Origin: DATGZX01 sp035296965 | Lineage (GTDB): Bacteria > Planctomycetota > Planctomycetia > Gemmatales > Gemmataceae | NCBI GenBank assembly: GCA_035296965.1 | Contig: DATGZX010000380.1 | Span: 1 to 64,000 of the forward strand | Direction of reading: 5' to 3' | Length of the DNA: 64,000 bases | In this document: positions 17,801-27,123 of the stretch, piece by piece | Layout of the letters: each line of letters starts with the position of its first letter | Numbering within the stretch: the first letter of the stretch is position 1 | The notes under the pieces: model-generated | The model's database searches: none | What the model was told of the DNA's origin: nothing | What the model saw: only the letters and a program-made list of their open reading frames with translations | Translations under genes and position numbers: made by a program

Positions 17801-20800
17801 ACGGTCAATCCGTCCTGGAACAACTTCGGGGGCAACGCCCAGCACACCGACGTCGCGCAGGTCGCCGCTCAGCCCATTGACCATCTCCTCTGGGAAGTGC
17901 CGCTCGATCTGGCCCCGTGGGGAGCTATCCATTATGGCGATCCGATCTTTACCGCCAACAACGTCGTCGTCGTCCCCATCAAGGTGACCTGGGGCGCTAA
18001 CAACCAGGGTTTGACCAATTTCTTCGAGGTGGGCATCAACGATGTCACCGGGGCGCTACTGTGGAGCACGGCCCCCACGGGTTCGATCACCGGCGCCACC
18101 AACGTCGGCAACACCATCGTCATTACCACCAATAACACCAATGGCCTCGTGAGTGGTGACTCCGTCACGATCGGCGACATGAACGGCGACACTGCCGCGA
18201 ACACCGGCAGTAGCAACAAAACGTTCGTGATAAGCAACGTCACGTCGAATTCGTTCACCCTCGACAACGTCACGGGCAACGGAACCTACACCGGTGGCGG
18301 CATGTGGGTCCTCAGCACGAGCACTTCGGCCTCGACCAGCTACATCGAGCCGAGTTACAGTTGGCTGCCGCCCGACCAGGCTGCTTACGATCCGATCAGC
18401 GACCGGGTCTATTTCCCCGGTCCCGGCGGCACGATCGACTACATCAGCAATCCCGATACTGCCACGGGAGTAGTGACTCCCGTCCAGGTGGCGTTTTACG
18501 GGACCTCTAATTACACCGCCAACGAGTCCGCTTATAACGCCTCGATTTACATCAATACACCCTTGACGGTTGACACACTGGGCAACGTTTACTTCGGCTA
18601 CGAGGTGACCGGCAGCAATCCTTCAGGCATTACCAAGGGCGGCATCGCCCGAATCAGCGCGTCAGGCGCGGTAACTTACGAGTCGGCCTTCGCGGCCGCG
18701 GATACCGACGGGCAAACCCCAACAGACGACGGCAACTGGACCGCGGCCCTGGGCTCGGCGCCGGCCTTGAGCAACGACGGCTCCATGCTGTACATCGGTG
18801 TCGACGATGGCGGCTATTCACTCAGCAGTGGCGGCGAGCACAACTCTTACCTGGTCGGACTGAACAGCACCACCCTGGCGCCCGTGTACTCAGTGCACCT
18901 CCTTGACCCGACCACCGGCAGCGGCGTCCCGTCCAGCGGCGTCCAGACCACAGGCAACGGCGCCGGACTCATCGATCAGAGCTCGGCCTCGCCCATGGTG
19001 GCTCCGGACGGTTCAGTCTTTTTCGGCGTCTTTGGTTATAACTACGACGGCTCGCGCGGCTCCTTGCTGCATTTCTCCGGAAGCCTGGCAACGGAATACG
19101 CTCCTGGGGCCTTCGGGTGGGACGACACCGCATCGATCATCCCCACTTCGATGGTTCCCTCCTACACCGGCACATCCGCGTACTTGATCCTCTCCAAGTA
19201 CAACAATTACGACGTCGGCGGGACTGACGGCGGCAACGGCGTCAACGAGATCGCAATCTTGGATCCGTACGCCACCCAGCCGGACCCCAACTACGACCCC
19301 GAACCCACCGGACAGCCCATGCAGGTCATGAAGCAGATCATGACGTTGGCGAGCCCGTCGCCCGATAAGAACGCTATCAATTCCGGCTACCAAGACGGTG
19401 TCCGCGAATGGTGCACGAACGGCACCGCGGTGGATCCCGCCACCGACAGCATCTTCGTCAACAACGAAGACGGCTATACCTACCAATGGAACCTGGGCAC
19501 CAATACGATCACCAATGCCGTTGAGGTCACCAAGGGCTATGGCGTGCCCTACACGCCGACGGCCATCAGCCCCAACGGCGAAGTCTTTTCCGATAACGGC
19601 GGTACGCTCTTCGCCCTGGGCGGTTATTCGAACTACACCATTAACACTGTTCCTTCCGCCGATCCCGCCGTGGTTGGTAACCCGATCACGTTCACGACGA
19701 CCCTGGCTTCGACGTCGGGCGGCCCGACGCCCACCGGCAGCATCACCTACAGCTATACATCCGGCGCCAACAATCCCTTGAACACGCCAGGGTCCATCGT
19801 CATCCTGGGAACCGTGCCGCTCGTGAACGGCGCGGCCTCTTACACGGCAACCGGCTTGCCCGCGGCCCACTACCATGTCGTTGCCTCTTACAGCGGCGAT
19901 TCGAACTACGTGGCGGGCCAGACGACGTTCGTGGAGCCGATCCTTGCCAACACCACGACAAGCGTGACGTCGTCGTCCAATCCTTCGGTCCTCGGCAGCA
20001 GCGTAACCTTTACAGCCACGGTGACGCCGACCAGCACCTCCTTCGTGCCACTTGGCACGGTCACCTTCATGGACGGCAGCACCGTGCTGGGGACGGCGAC
20101 GCTCAACCCATTCGATGGCCAGGCGATGTCCACCGCCTACAACCAAGCGACGTTCACAACCTCGGCGCTGTCGCTGGGGACCCATTCGATCACTGTCAGC
20201 TATGCTGGCGACTTGAACTTCGCGGACAGCACTTCGTCGGTGCTGACTCAGACGGTCGGAGTGGCTACTCATTTCACAGTGCTGGGGACATCCAGCTCCA
20301 CCGCGGGAGGGCCGTTCTCGCTCACCGTCACCGCCCTTGACGTCAACAACAATGTCGTGACCACTTATCAGGGAACTGTCCACTTCACCACCACGGATTC
20401 GGGCACCGGAGTGGTTGTGCCCGTCAATTACACGTTCGTGGCGGGCGACAACGGCGTCCATACCTTCACCAACGGTTTCGTTCTAGTCACGGCCGGCAGT
20501 CAAACGATCACGGCCACGGATACGTTAACCAGCTCCATCACTGGAAATGCCACAGTGCAGGTGAACCCGGCCGCAGCGAGCACGTTTGTGGTGACCGGCT
20601 TCACGTCGCCGGTAACTGCGGGCACTTCGGGCATGTTCAGTGTGACCGCGAAAGACCCGTACAACAACACGGCGACGGGTTATGTTGGCACGGTGCACTT
20701 CACGAGCAGCGACGGCCAGGCGGCGCTACCTGCCAACTACACGATCACGTCCGGCGACAACGGGGTCCACACGTTTAGCGGGACGCTGAAGACAGCCGGA

Positions 20801-23800
20801 ACGGAGTCGATCACAGCGACGGATACGGTGACGGGCAGCATCACGGGCAGCCAGTCGGGCATCACGGTGAACCCGGCCGCAGCGAGCACGTTTGTGGTGA
20901 CCGGTTTCGCGTCGCCGGTAACTGCGGGCACTTCGGGCACTTTCAGTGTGACCGCGAGAGACCCGTACAACAACACGGCGACGGGCTATGTTGGCACGGT
21001 GCACTTCACGAGCAGCGACGGCCAGGCGGCGCTACCTGCCAACTACATGTTTACGTCCGGCGACAGCGGGGTCCACACGTTTAGCGGGACGCTGAAGACA
21101 GCCGGAACGGAGTCGATCACAGTGACGGATACGGTGACGGGCAGCATCACGGGCAGCCAGTCGGGCATTACGGTGAACCCGGCCGCAGCGAGCACGTTTG
21201 TGGTGACCGGCTTCACGTCGCCGGTAACTGCGGGCACTTCGGGCATGTTCAGTGTGACCGCGAAAGACCCGTACAACAACACGGCGACGGGCTATGTTGG
21301 CACGGTGCACTTCACGAGCAGCGACGGCCAGGCGGCGCTACCTGCCAACTACACGTTCACGTCCGGCGACAGCGGGGTCCACACGTTTAGCGGGACGCTG
21401 AAGACAGCCGGAACGGAGTCGATCACAGCGACGGACACGGTAACGAGCAGCATCACCGGCAGTCAAACGGGGATCACGGTGAATGCGGGGGCGCTCAGCG
21501 CATTGGCAGTAAGCGGCTTCCCCTCTCCCGTGACGGCGGGCACGGCAAGTACTTTCACGGTGAAGGCGGTGGATGCCTACGGCAATACGGTCACGAGTTA
21601 TCGCGACGCCGTCACCTTTACGAGCACTGATGTGAAGGCCTCGCTGCCGGCAAACTATACCTTCTCGAGCACCGACCAGGGAGTGCACACTTTCACGGCG
21701 ACGCTGAAGACGGCTGGAACAAAATCGATCACGGCGACGGACCGGACAACGAGCAGCGTCACTGGGACCGATTCTGGCATTACTGTCAACGCAGGCGCGG
21801 CAGTCGCCCTCACAGTAACGGTGTTCCCCACGCCTGATACCGCGGGAGTAACCCACACCGTTGCGGTCACGGCGGTGGATGCGTATGGCAATGCGGCAGC
21901 CAGCTATGGTGGGACGATACACTTCACAAGTTCGGACGCGCAGGCAGTGCTGCCTGCGAATTATACGTTTGTCGCTAGCGACAACGGCGTACACACGTTT
22001 CAAGCAAGCACGACGCTGAAGACAGCAGGTCTCCAGTCGATCACTGCAACCGACACAGTGACGAGTTCACTCACGGGCAGCGAGGCCAACATCACTGTCA
22101 ATCCTGCCGCGGCTCATACACTAACGGTCGTCGGCTTCCCGTCGCCCGCTGTAACTGGGGTCGCCGGCAATTTCACCGTGACTGCGAAGGATCCTTATGG
22201 CAACACGGCTACCGGCTACACAGGTATCGTCGCGTTCACCAGCAGTGATTCCCTGGCTGTGCTGCCAGGGCATGCGACGTTGACCAGCGGCGTCGGCACG
22301 TTCAGCGCCACGTTCAATACCGTGGGCACGCAGTCGCTGACAGCCACGGATACCGTCTCCAGCAGCATCACCGGCTCGCAGACCGGCATTGTGGTCAGTT
22401 TGCCGGCCACGGTTGTCACAGAGTTCCTGGTGACTGGCTTCTCGACCTCCGTGACTGCCGGGCAGGCCGGCACAATCACCGTCACCGCCGAGAATTCTTT
22501 GGGCCAGACGGTCACAAGTTACACCGGCACGGTGTACTTCACGAGCAGCGACAGCCAAGCGGCGCTGCCAGCGAACTACACGTTCACGAGCAGTGACAGA
22601 GGCGCGCACACGTTCAGCGTGACCTTGAAAACTGCCGGCACACAGTCCGTGACAGCCACCGACACGGTGTCGTCCAGCATCCTAGGCAGCCAAACGGGGA
22701 TCAACGTAAACTCAGCGGCGGCGAGCACGTTCGTGGTGAGTGGCTACCCATCGACGGTGGTGGTCGGCACTCCGAGCAACTTCACGGTGACGGCGAAGGA
22801 TGCCTACAACAACACGGCCACTGGCTACGCGGGCACGGTCGCATTCAGCAGCAGCGATCCCTCGGCCTCTTTGCCGGCGAACTCGACGCTCACCAATGGC
22901 GCCGGCACGTTCAGCGCCACGCTCAACACCCTGGGAACGCAGTCGCTGACGGCCACGGACACGCTGACAGCCAGTATCACGGGCTCACAAACGGGAATCT
23001 TGGTCATTAACTCGTCATCTGCAGTTGTGAAATTTGTGGTCACTGGCTTCCCGCTATCCATCACCGCAGGAACCGCCGGCACGATTACCGTGACCGCGGA
23101 GAATTCCTCGGGCCAGACTGTGACGACGTACGCCGGCACCGTGTTCTTCACCAGCAGCGATGGTCAGGCGCTGTTGCCTGCCAACTACACGTTCACGAAC
23201 AACGACAACGGCGTGCATACGTTCGGTCTGACGCTAAAGACGGCAGGAACCCAATCGATCACCGTGACCGATTCCGTAATGACCAGTGCCACGGGAAGCC
23301 AAACAGGCATCACGGTGATTGCCGGGGCAGTGAGCGGGTTTATCGTCAGTGGCTTCCCCTCGCCTGTGGCGGCGGGGGTGACCGGCGGCTTTACCGTCCA
23401 GTCGGTGGATGCCTACGGCAACTTGGTCGCAACCTATCAAGGGTCGGTGACGTTCAGCAGTACTGATGTCAAGGCCGTGCTCCCCTCCAATTACACGTTT
23501 ACGAGCGCCGACCAGGGCGTGCACAGTTTCAGCGCAACGCTGAAGACGGCTGGAACGAAATCGATCACGGTGACAGACAGGACAACCAACAGCATTACCG
23601 GGACCGACTCCGGCATTACTGTTAATGCAGGCGTAGCCGTCGCCCTCACCGTAACGGTGTTCCCCACGCCTGATACTGCAGGAGCAACCCACACCGTTGC
23701 GGTCACGGCGGTGGATGTGTACGGCAATGCGGCTCCTAGCTATCGTGGGACGATCCACTTCACGAGCACAGACTCGAAGGCAGTGTTGCCAGCCAATTAC

Positions 23801-24526
23801 ACGTTTGTCGCCAGCGACAACGGCGTGCACAAGTTCATGGAAAGCACAACGTTGAAAACGGCCGGCATTCAGTCGATTACGGCTACTGACACGGTGACGA
23901 GTTCGATAACAGGCAGCGAGACCAACATCACTGTAAATCCTGCCCCGGCTGCCGTGTTCGTGGTGTCGGGGTTCCCGGGCTTAGTCATCGCGGGCACGGC
24001 GCATACATTTACGGTGACGGCCATGGATGCCTACGGTAATGTAGCGACCGGCTACACCGGTACAGTCCATTTCACGAGTTCCGATAGCATGGCCGCCTTG
24101 CCCGCGAACTACACATTTACGGCGGTCGACAACGGCAGCCATACGTTCACGGCCACGCTCAATACCGCCGGCGCTCAATCGATCACGGCAACCGACACCT
24201 CCAAGTCGACGATTACCGGCACGCAATTTAACATTAAGGTGGAAGTCATCCCGCCGGGTATCCTCTTCCCGAATTTGTCGTACAACCTTGACGAAGCAGA
24301 CACTGTTCCGGATCTCATGGAGACAAGACGCGTATTGGATCAAGTCGCACGGGCCATGGTCGAGCCCATGAGCTTGTTAGAGGCCGCGCAGCACGACTCT
24401 GCATTTTGGGAAGGTGCCGGAATCGACAAACCGCAAGCTTCCTGGGCGGCGGCAGCACTGGGCTTACTCTGGTGGTCCAGGTCCACGGAATCGAAGGAAG
24501 ACAGCCGCAAGCACCGCGGATTATGA
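14882..24526 (+). CDS. Giant LEDR-motif surface protein (propellers plus Ig-like repeats)
   Basis: A 3,214-residue protein; ATG 14882 follows CAGGAG at seven bases. The N-terminus carries a basic leader and RPILEFLEDRLAP (35-47), the planctomycete motif of large exported proteins. Residues about 51-978 and 979-1793 are two copies of one unit starting WNNFGGNAQHTDVAQ: a PQQ/NHL-like propeller interrupted by an FCCH-like insert (about 142-218 and 1072-1148), then three and two Ig-like domains (GTVTFMDGSTTLGTATLSGG). Residues about 1794-3119 are 13 tandem Ig-like repeats of about 102 residues. The C-terminus (3120-3214) ends in a short hydrophobic stretch (AAAALGLLWW) and a basic tail, perhaps a membrane anchor. 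Likely role: adhesion or surface layer. Confidence 0.88.
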   Translation: MRTKARQAIPAWWTISFWRQPWSRCRTGLKGRDPRPILEFLEDRLAPTANWNNFGGNAQHTDVAQVTAQPIDHLLWEVPLDLAPWGAIHYGDPIFTPNNVVVVPIKVTWDANNQGLTNFFEVGINDVTGAVLWSTAPTGSLTGATNVGNTIVITTNNTTGLANGNTVTVGDMNGDTAANTGSSNKTFVISNVTSNSFTLDNVTGNGTYTGGGMWVLSTTSSASTSYIEPHYSWLPPNQAAYDPVTDRVFFPGPGGTIDYISNPDTATGIVTPVQMAFYGTSNYNANVSAYDSSIYINTPLTVDTQGNVYFGFTETGTNPSGITDGGIARISTTGVGTYELAYLAVGQGNDGNWNPALGSAPAVSDDGSILYLGINDSGYSLGGSAYNSYLVGLNSTTLAPVYSVRLFDPATGSGVPSSGVQNTGNGAGLVAESSASPMVAPDGSVFLGIFGSNYDGSRGSLLHYSGNLQTEYTAGAFGWDDTPSIIPTSMVPSYTGSSSYLILSKYNNYANAEVGTTNGGNGVNEIAVLDPYASQPDPNNDPKPNGQVMPVMKQIMTFASPSPDLGNINGGDPNAVREWCTNGSAVDPATDSIYVNDEDGYTYQWNLGTNTITNTVEVSPGYGVPYTPTAISPNGEIFSDNGGTLFALGGYSNYTISDVSSANPAVYGTPITFTTTLASTTGGPTPTGTVTFTAYAGINNPLNYNTTPISLGTVTVVSGVATFALSASQSASELLAAHYHVIASYSGDSNYSAGLTTFVLPVQETATTSVSASANPVANGSSVTFTATVMPNGTPATVVQNGTGSSNLWVPTGTVTFMNGSSVLGTVTLNPLENATYASTYVQQVTITTSSLPVGTDTITAVYSGDQNFVGGTSAIFNETVGGTTTNVVSSLNPSAYGETVTLTATVSPLVGSNTPGGTVTFMDGSTTLGTATLSGGSATFSSSVLSVGQHTITVSYGGDTNDAASTSNPLIQTVNPSWNNFGGNAQHTDVAQVAAQPIDHLLWEVPLDLAPWGAIHYGDPIFTANNVVVVPIKVTWGANNQGLTNFFEVGINDVTGALLWSTAPTGSITGATNVGNTIVITTNNTNGLVSGDSVTIGDMNGDTAANTGSSNKTFVISNVTSNSFTLDNVTGNGTYTGGGMWVLSTSTSASTSYIEPSYSWLPPDQAAYDPISDRVYFPGPGGTIDYISNPDTATGVVTPVQVAFYGTSNYTANESAYNASIYINTPLTVDTLGNVYFGYEVTGSNPSGITKGGIARISASGAVTYESAFAAADTDGQTPTDDGNWTAALGSAPALSNDGSMLYIGVDDGGYSLSSGGEHNSYLVGLNSTTLAPVYSVHLLDPTTGSGVPSSGVQTTGNGAGLIDQSSASPMVAPDGSVFFGVFGYNYDGSRGSLLHFSGSLATEYAPGAFGWDDTASIIPTSMVPSYTGTSAYLILSKYNNYDVGGTDGGNGVNEIAILDPYATQPDPNYDPEPTGQPMQVMKQIMTLASPSPDKNAINSGYQDGVREWCTNGTAVDPATDSIFVNNEDGYTYQWNLGTNTITNAVEVTKGYGVPYTPTAISPNGEVFSDNGGTLFALGGYSNYTINTVPSADPAVVGNPITFTTTLASTSGGPTPTGSITYSYTSGANNPLNTPGSIVILGTVPLVNGAASYTATGLPAAHYHVVASYSGDSNYVAGQTTFVEPILANTTTSVTSSSNPSVLGSSVTFTATVTPTSTSFVPLGTVTFMDGSTVLGTATLNPFDGQAMSTAYNQATFTTSALSLGTHSITVSYAGDLNFADSTSSVLTQTVGVATHFTVLGTSSSTAGGPFSLTVTALDVNNNVVTTYQGTVHFTTTDSGTGVVVPVNYTFVAGDNGVHTFTNGFVLVTAGSQTITATDTLTSSITGNATVQVNPAAASTFVVTGFTSPVTAGTSGMFSVTAKDPYNNTATGYVGTVHFTSSDGQAALPANYTITSGDNGVHTFSGTLKTAGTESITATDTVTGSITGSQSGITVNPAAASTFVVTGFASPVTAGTSGTFSVTARDPYNNTATGYVGTVHFTSSDGQAALPANYMFTSGDSGVHTFSGTLKTAGTESITVTDTVTGSITGSQSGITVNPAAASTFVVTGFTSPVTAGTSGMFSVTAKDPYNNTATGYVGTVHFTSSDGQAALPANYTFTSGDSGVHTFSGTLKTAGTESITATDTVTSSITGSQTGITVNAGALSALAVSGFPSPVTAGTASTFTVKAVDAYGNTVTSYRDAVTFTSTDVKASLPANYTFSSTDQGVHTFTATLKTAGTKSITATDRTTSSVTGTDSGITVNAGAAVALTVTVFPTPDTAGVTHTVAVTAVDAYGNAAASYGGTIHFTSSDAQAVLPANYTFVASDNGVHTFQASTTLKTAGLQSITATDTVTSSLTGSEANITVNPAAAHTLTVVGFPSPAVTGVAGNFTVTAKDPYGNTATGYTGIVAFTSSDSLAVLPGHATLTSGVGTFSATFNTVGTQSLTATDTVSSSITGSQTGIVVSLPATVVTEFLVTGFSTSVTAGQAGTITVTAENSLGQTVTSYTGTVYFTSSDSQAALPANYTFTSSDRGAHTFSVTLKTAGTQSVTATDTVSSSILGSQTGINVNSAAASTFVVSGYPSTVVVGTPSNFTVTAKDAYNNTATGYAGTVAFSSSDPSASLPANSTLTNGAGTFSATLNTLGTQSLTATDTLTASITGSQTGILVINSSSAVVKFVVTGFPLSITAGTAGTITVTAENSSGQTVTTYAGTVFFTSSDGQALLPANYTFTNNDNGVHTFGLTLKTAGTQSITVTDSVMTSATGSQTGITVIAGAVSGFIVSGFPSPVAAGVTGGFTVQSVDAYGNLVATYQGSVTFSSTDVKAVLPSNYTFTSADQGVHSFSATLKTAGTKSITVTDRTTNSITGTDSGITVNAGVAVALTVTVFPTPDTAGATHTVAVTAVDVYGNAAPSYRGTIHFTSTDSKAVLPANYTFVASDNGVHKFMESTTLKTAGIQSITATDTVTSSITGSETNITVNPAPAAVFVVSGFPGLVIAGTAHTFTVTAMDAYGNVATGYTGTVHFTSSDSMAALPANYTFTAVDNGSHTFTATLNTAGAQSITATDTSKSTITGTQFNIKVEVIPPGILFPNLSYNLDEADTVPDLMETRRVLDQVARAMVEPMSLLEAAQHDSAFWEGAGIDKPQASWAAAALGLLWWSRSTESKEDSRKHRGL
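15032..20262 (+). repeat. 2,784-bp internal duplication within the giant gene
   Basis: The block starting TGGAACAA at 15032 recurs at 17816, still highly similar at DNA level across the propeller part (for example CATCTCCTCTGGGAAGTGCC in both copies). The second copy is shorter because it has two rather than three trailing Ig-like domains and ends near 20262. The duplication stays in frame. Confidence 0.85.
20564..21481 (+). repeat. Three near-identical 306-bp tandem repeats
   Basis: Units start at 20564, 20870 and 21176 (AACCCGGCCGCAGCGAGCAC), giving an exact period of 306 bp or 102 codons. Only a few substitutions separate them, whereas the surrounding Ig-like repeats are much more diverged. 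This indicates recent amplification or gene conversion. Confidence 0.92.
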
Positions 24527-24731
24527 ATCGAGTGCCAGAGACGGTGGATCTAAAACGGATGGGCAGGTTGATCGTACCTATGTGCTGTCTGCATTAGCGC
24601 CACAGCCAATTCAGTGAACGCCCATATGGCTCGCGCTGCCTCCAAAAAGAAGGCCTCCGCGTCGCTGCAAACGGTCTGGTATATTAGCGGCCAGAGAGTC
24701 TGTGTATTTCGCTGGCCCTGGGCTTCAGCGC

Positions 24732-25027
24732 ATGAGCCGCACGCAGATCCGCCGCCGACCGCCTGCCTTCAATCCGGCACTCCTCATTGGACTGACTTCT
24801 CGTCCTCTTGACGCTCGTGGTCTATTATCCCGTCGTCAATTATCAATTTGTAAACCTGGACGACAACCTCTACGTCACGGGCAATCCCAATGTTCAGGCC
24901 GGCCTGACCAGGGAAAACATCCCCTGGGCTTTTACTTCGCTTACCGCCGCCAACTGGCATCCCCTGACGATGCTTTCCCTGCTGGCTAATAGCCAGCTTT
25001 CGAAAAAGGACCCGCAAACGGGACGTC
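24732..25027 (+). pseudogene. Truncated, frameshifted copy of the TMTC-like TPR gene 5' end
   Basis: Bases 24675-25027 are clearly homologous to 28266-28617, the promoter-proximal region and first about 98 codons of the intact TPR gene. The copy starts MSRTQIRRRPPAFNPALLIG but has one extra base near 24797 (GACTGACTTCTCG against GACTAACTCTCG), which shifts the frame. Downstream codons still resemble the intact protein in another frame (VVNYQFVNLDDNLYVTGNPN). Similarity stops abruptly at about 25027, 115 bases before the 3' end of the oppositely oriented DUF3386 gene. It is therefore a dead 5' fragment left by a duplication or rearrangement. Confidence 0.85.
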
Positions 25028-25141
25028 CGGAATCGGCGCGTCGACACCCGCGGGTCTCTCTACTCGACAGGCGGAATGTCGAGTATGGCAGTGTTCGCTC
25101 ATTCCTTTGGTTCACCCGCCACCATTGCACCTGCGTCGCAA

Positions 25142-25900
25142 TTACTTCCGTTCGGCGCTCTGCGGGGCCATGTCGAACTTGATATCGGAGTAGTGAATTG
25201 CCAGAGTGGAAGTCTTGCCGTCCTTCTCGGAGACGACCTTTTCGGCTTGAGGGAACAATTGGCCGCTCGTCGTATGGAACCCCTGCGTGGAATACGCTTG
25301 TTTTTCCACTTTTTTCCCGGTAGAGGCCTCCCACCAGGTCACCGTGAACGCCGAGGGGTAATAGCGACCATCCGCTGATTTTTCGAATTCGGTGACGTCG
25401 ATTGTAAAACGCTTGCCGCCCATCTGGCGGTTGACCTGCACCATCTTGCCATCCTTGACTCGCTGCGTCGAGTTCATGGGATCGCCGACAATCATGATGA
25501 GCGGGCCGTGCGCGTCATCCTCGACCACGATGGTAGCTGGAGGAGTGGCCGCTTGCTGCTTTCCAGGCGACGGCGCGGTACGGTGGCTGATGAGAGAGCC
25601 AATGTGATCCTTCAGTTCCTTCAGGATCTCGGCGTCTCCCGTCGCATCGATCTTGAATCCGCCGCGTTGGTGAAGCGTCGAGCGAAACGTTCCGGAAACG
25701 GCCTTTCCATCCATGTCGCAAGAGAACTTGCCCGATACCGCGGTTACATCCGGGCTCCAGGTATAGCGCGTTTTCGCGGCCTCCGCCATCAAGGCTGCCG
25801 CGCGGGGGTCGCCCTTGTCGGTCGCAGTTTTCACGTCCGCCGCCGCCAAGCTAGCTCCGCCACAGCAAAGGAGAGCGAGCATCCATTTCTGCAGTTTCAT
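25142..25900 (-). CDS. Secreted DUF3386-family protein
   Basis: A 252-residue protein. The start at 25900 (MKLQKWMLALLCCGGASLAA) gives a clear signal peptide and has GGAGG upstream; earlier in-frame codons are not supported. The mature part matches what I recall of DUF3386: an N-terminal AAALMAEAAKTRYTW, GHR-like ISHRTAPSPGK, a central FTIDVTEFEKSADGRYYPSA and a C-terminal segment on the trailing QLFPQAEKVV. The fold is thought to be mostly beta and the function is unknown. It is the last gene of a minus-strand trio with the helix-hairpin-helix and LigD-phosphoesterase genes, 77 bases downstream of the former, so it may be in the same transcript by chance only. Confidence 0.7.
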   Translation of the reverse strand: MKLQKWMLALLCCGGASLAAADVKTATDKGDPRAAALMAEAAKTRYTWSPDVTAVSGKFSCDMDGKAVSGTFRSTLHQRGGFKIDATGDAEILKELKDHIGSLISHRTAPSPGKQQAATPPATIVVEDDAHGPLIMIVGDPMNSTQRVKDGKMVQVNRQMGGKRFTIDVTEFEKSADGRYYPSAFTVTWWEASTGKKVEKQAYSTQGFHTTSGQLFPQAEKVVSEKDGKTSTLAIHYSDIKFDMAPQSAERK

Positions 25901-25977
25901 GGCAGTGCCTCCGAGGTTTGAGATCATTCCTTTGGGAAGTCTATGGAATCGACCTGCATTAAGCGATGGATTTTGGG

Positions 25978-26907
25978 TTAGGCGTGCCTGGTAAGGTGAT
26001 CCTGGCTCTGTGCGAGCGAACGAGCGTAATACTCGCCGCACTCGACTTCCCGGCCACGGATAATTCGCCTACCTCGCAGTGGCCCGTAGCGGGAGGTGAT
26101 AGCCGTCCATTGGCCGTGGCCGCCGTGGTCGTCACGGTAAATGACGACCCAGTCATGGGTCATCCCTAACTCGTGAGCTCGAGCGGTGTTGGAGTACAGA
26201 GCAGTGTAATGGCGGGAGCCACGCTCTGTGTGCAGCACGGGCAGCCAGGCTTCACCGGTGGGGTTAAATCGCTGTGGAGCGATCCGCGGCAGCCGACCAG
26301 CCTTAGCTCTGTCCCGATACTCTCGGTCTATGTCCAAGAGGTCGGCCAGGGGGGCCGGCTCGGCAGCGGGGCGCAGGGCAGCGCTGGCGGGAACTGCGGG
26401 GCGGCGCTGGAAGCGGCCGGCCAGTGCTTCGCGAATTCCGCGTATGCGCTTGGCACCCATGCCGGTCACCCTGCTGAGGCGACCATCATACGCAGCAGCT
26501 TCCAATTCTTGCAGCGACTCGATCCCGAGTTGTTCATGGATGCGGCTGGCTGTCTCGAGGCCGATACCGGGCAGAGTAACGAACAGCTGCTCGGGCCCGG
26601 CATGGCCTCGAAGTCGCTGTAGGAGCCCTAACCGGCCTGTGCGGGCCAGTCGCTCGATGGAGCGACCCAATGACTCGCCGATCCCGGGTAGGCGTGTGAG
26701 GCCCTCCACGCCCTCTTCATCCAGGATTTCGTGGGCCTGGCGATCCAGCTGGCGCAGGGTCGCGGCAGCCGACCGGTAGGCACGGACCCGGAAGAGGTTG
26801 GCCCCCTGGGCCTCAAGCAGTTCGGCTGCTTCGTCCAGGCGCGCGGCAATTTGCCGGTTGTCCAGAGGAATGCTGATCTCAGAATGCTGGTCGTTCTGCG
26901 AACGCAA
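25978..26907 (-). CDS. PolX-like helix-hairpin-helix DNA-binding protein
   Basis: A 309-residue protein from TTG 26907, supported by CAGGAG upstream. Residues about 14-75 resemble the HhH_8 domain of family X polymerases (ARLDEAAELLEAQGANLFRV, AYRSAAATLRQL), followed by two helix-hairpin-helix motifs (LTRLPGIGESLGRSIERLA, LPGIGLETASRIHEQLGI) and a third near GMGAKRIRGIREAL. No polymerase catalytic domain follows; the C-terminal 130 residues (LPVLHTERGSRHYTALYSNT, THDWVVIYRDDHGGHGQWTA) are a separate conserved-looking domain I cannot name. It probably binds nicked or broken DNA. The LigD-type 3'-phosphoesterase lies 216 bases upstream on the same strand, which suggests a joint DNA end-processing role. 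Confidence 0.8.
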   Translation of the reverse strand: MRSQNDQHSEISIPLDNRQIAARLDEAAELLEAQGANLFRVRAYRSAAATLRQLDRQAHEILDEEGVEGLTRLPGIGESLGRSIERLARTGRLGLLQRLRGHAGPEQLFVTLPGIGLETASRIHEQLGIESLQELEAAAYDGRLSRVTGMGAKRIRGIREALAGRFQRRPAVPASAALRPAAEPAPLADLLDIDREYRDRAKAGRLPRIAPQRFNPTGEAWLPVLHTERGSRHYTALYSNTARAHELGMTHDWVVIYRDDHGGHGQWTAITSRYGPLRGRRIIRGREVECGEYYARSLAQSQDHLTRHA

Positions 26908-27123
26908 AGGAAGACTCCTGCAATATATCGATTAACCGCCTTAAGGAGCAAACTCTGTGCCTCCTCCTTCCTGCCCTATCGGCGTCTAAACGCCACGTTT
27001 GTCAGCGACCTGATCTACCCGGCGGCGGGCGAAATCGGTCACACCAGTGCGATACCGCTCAGTTCTGGCCCGGAAGGGCAAGTGAAAGTCGAAGCGCCGT
27101 CGGTCGCGTTGGATGTCAGCGGC

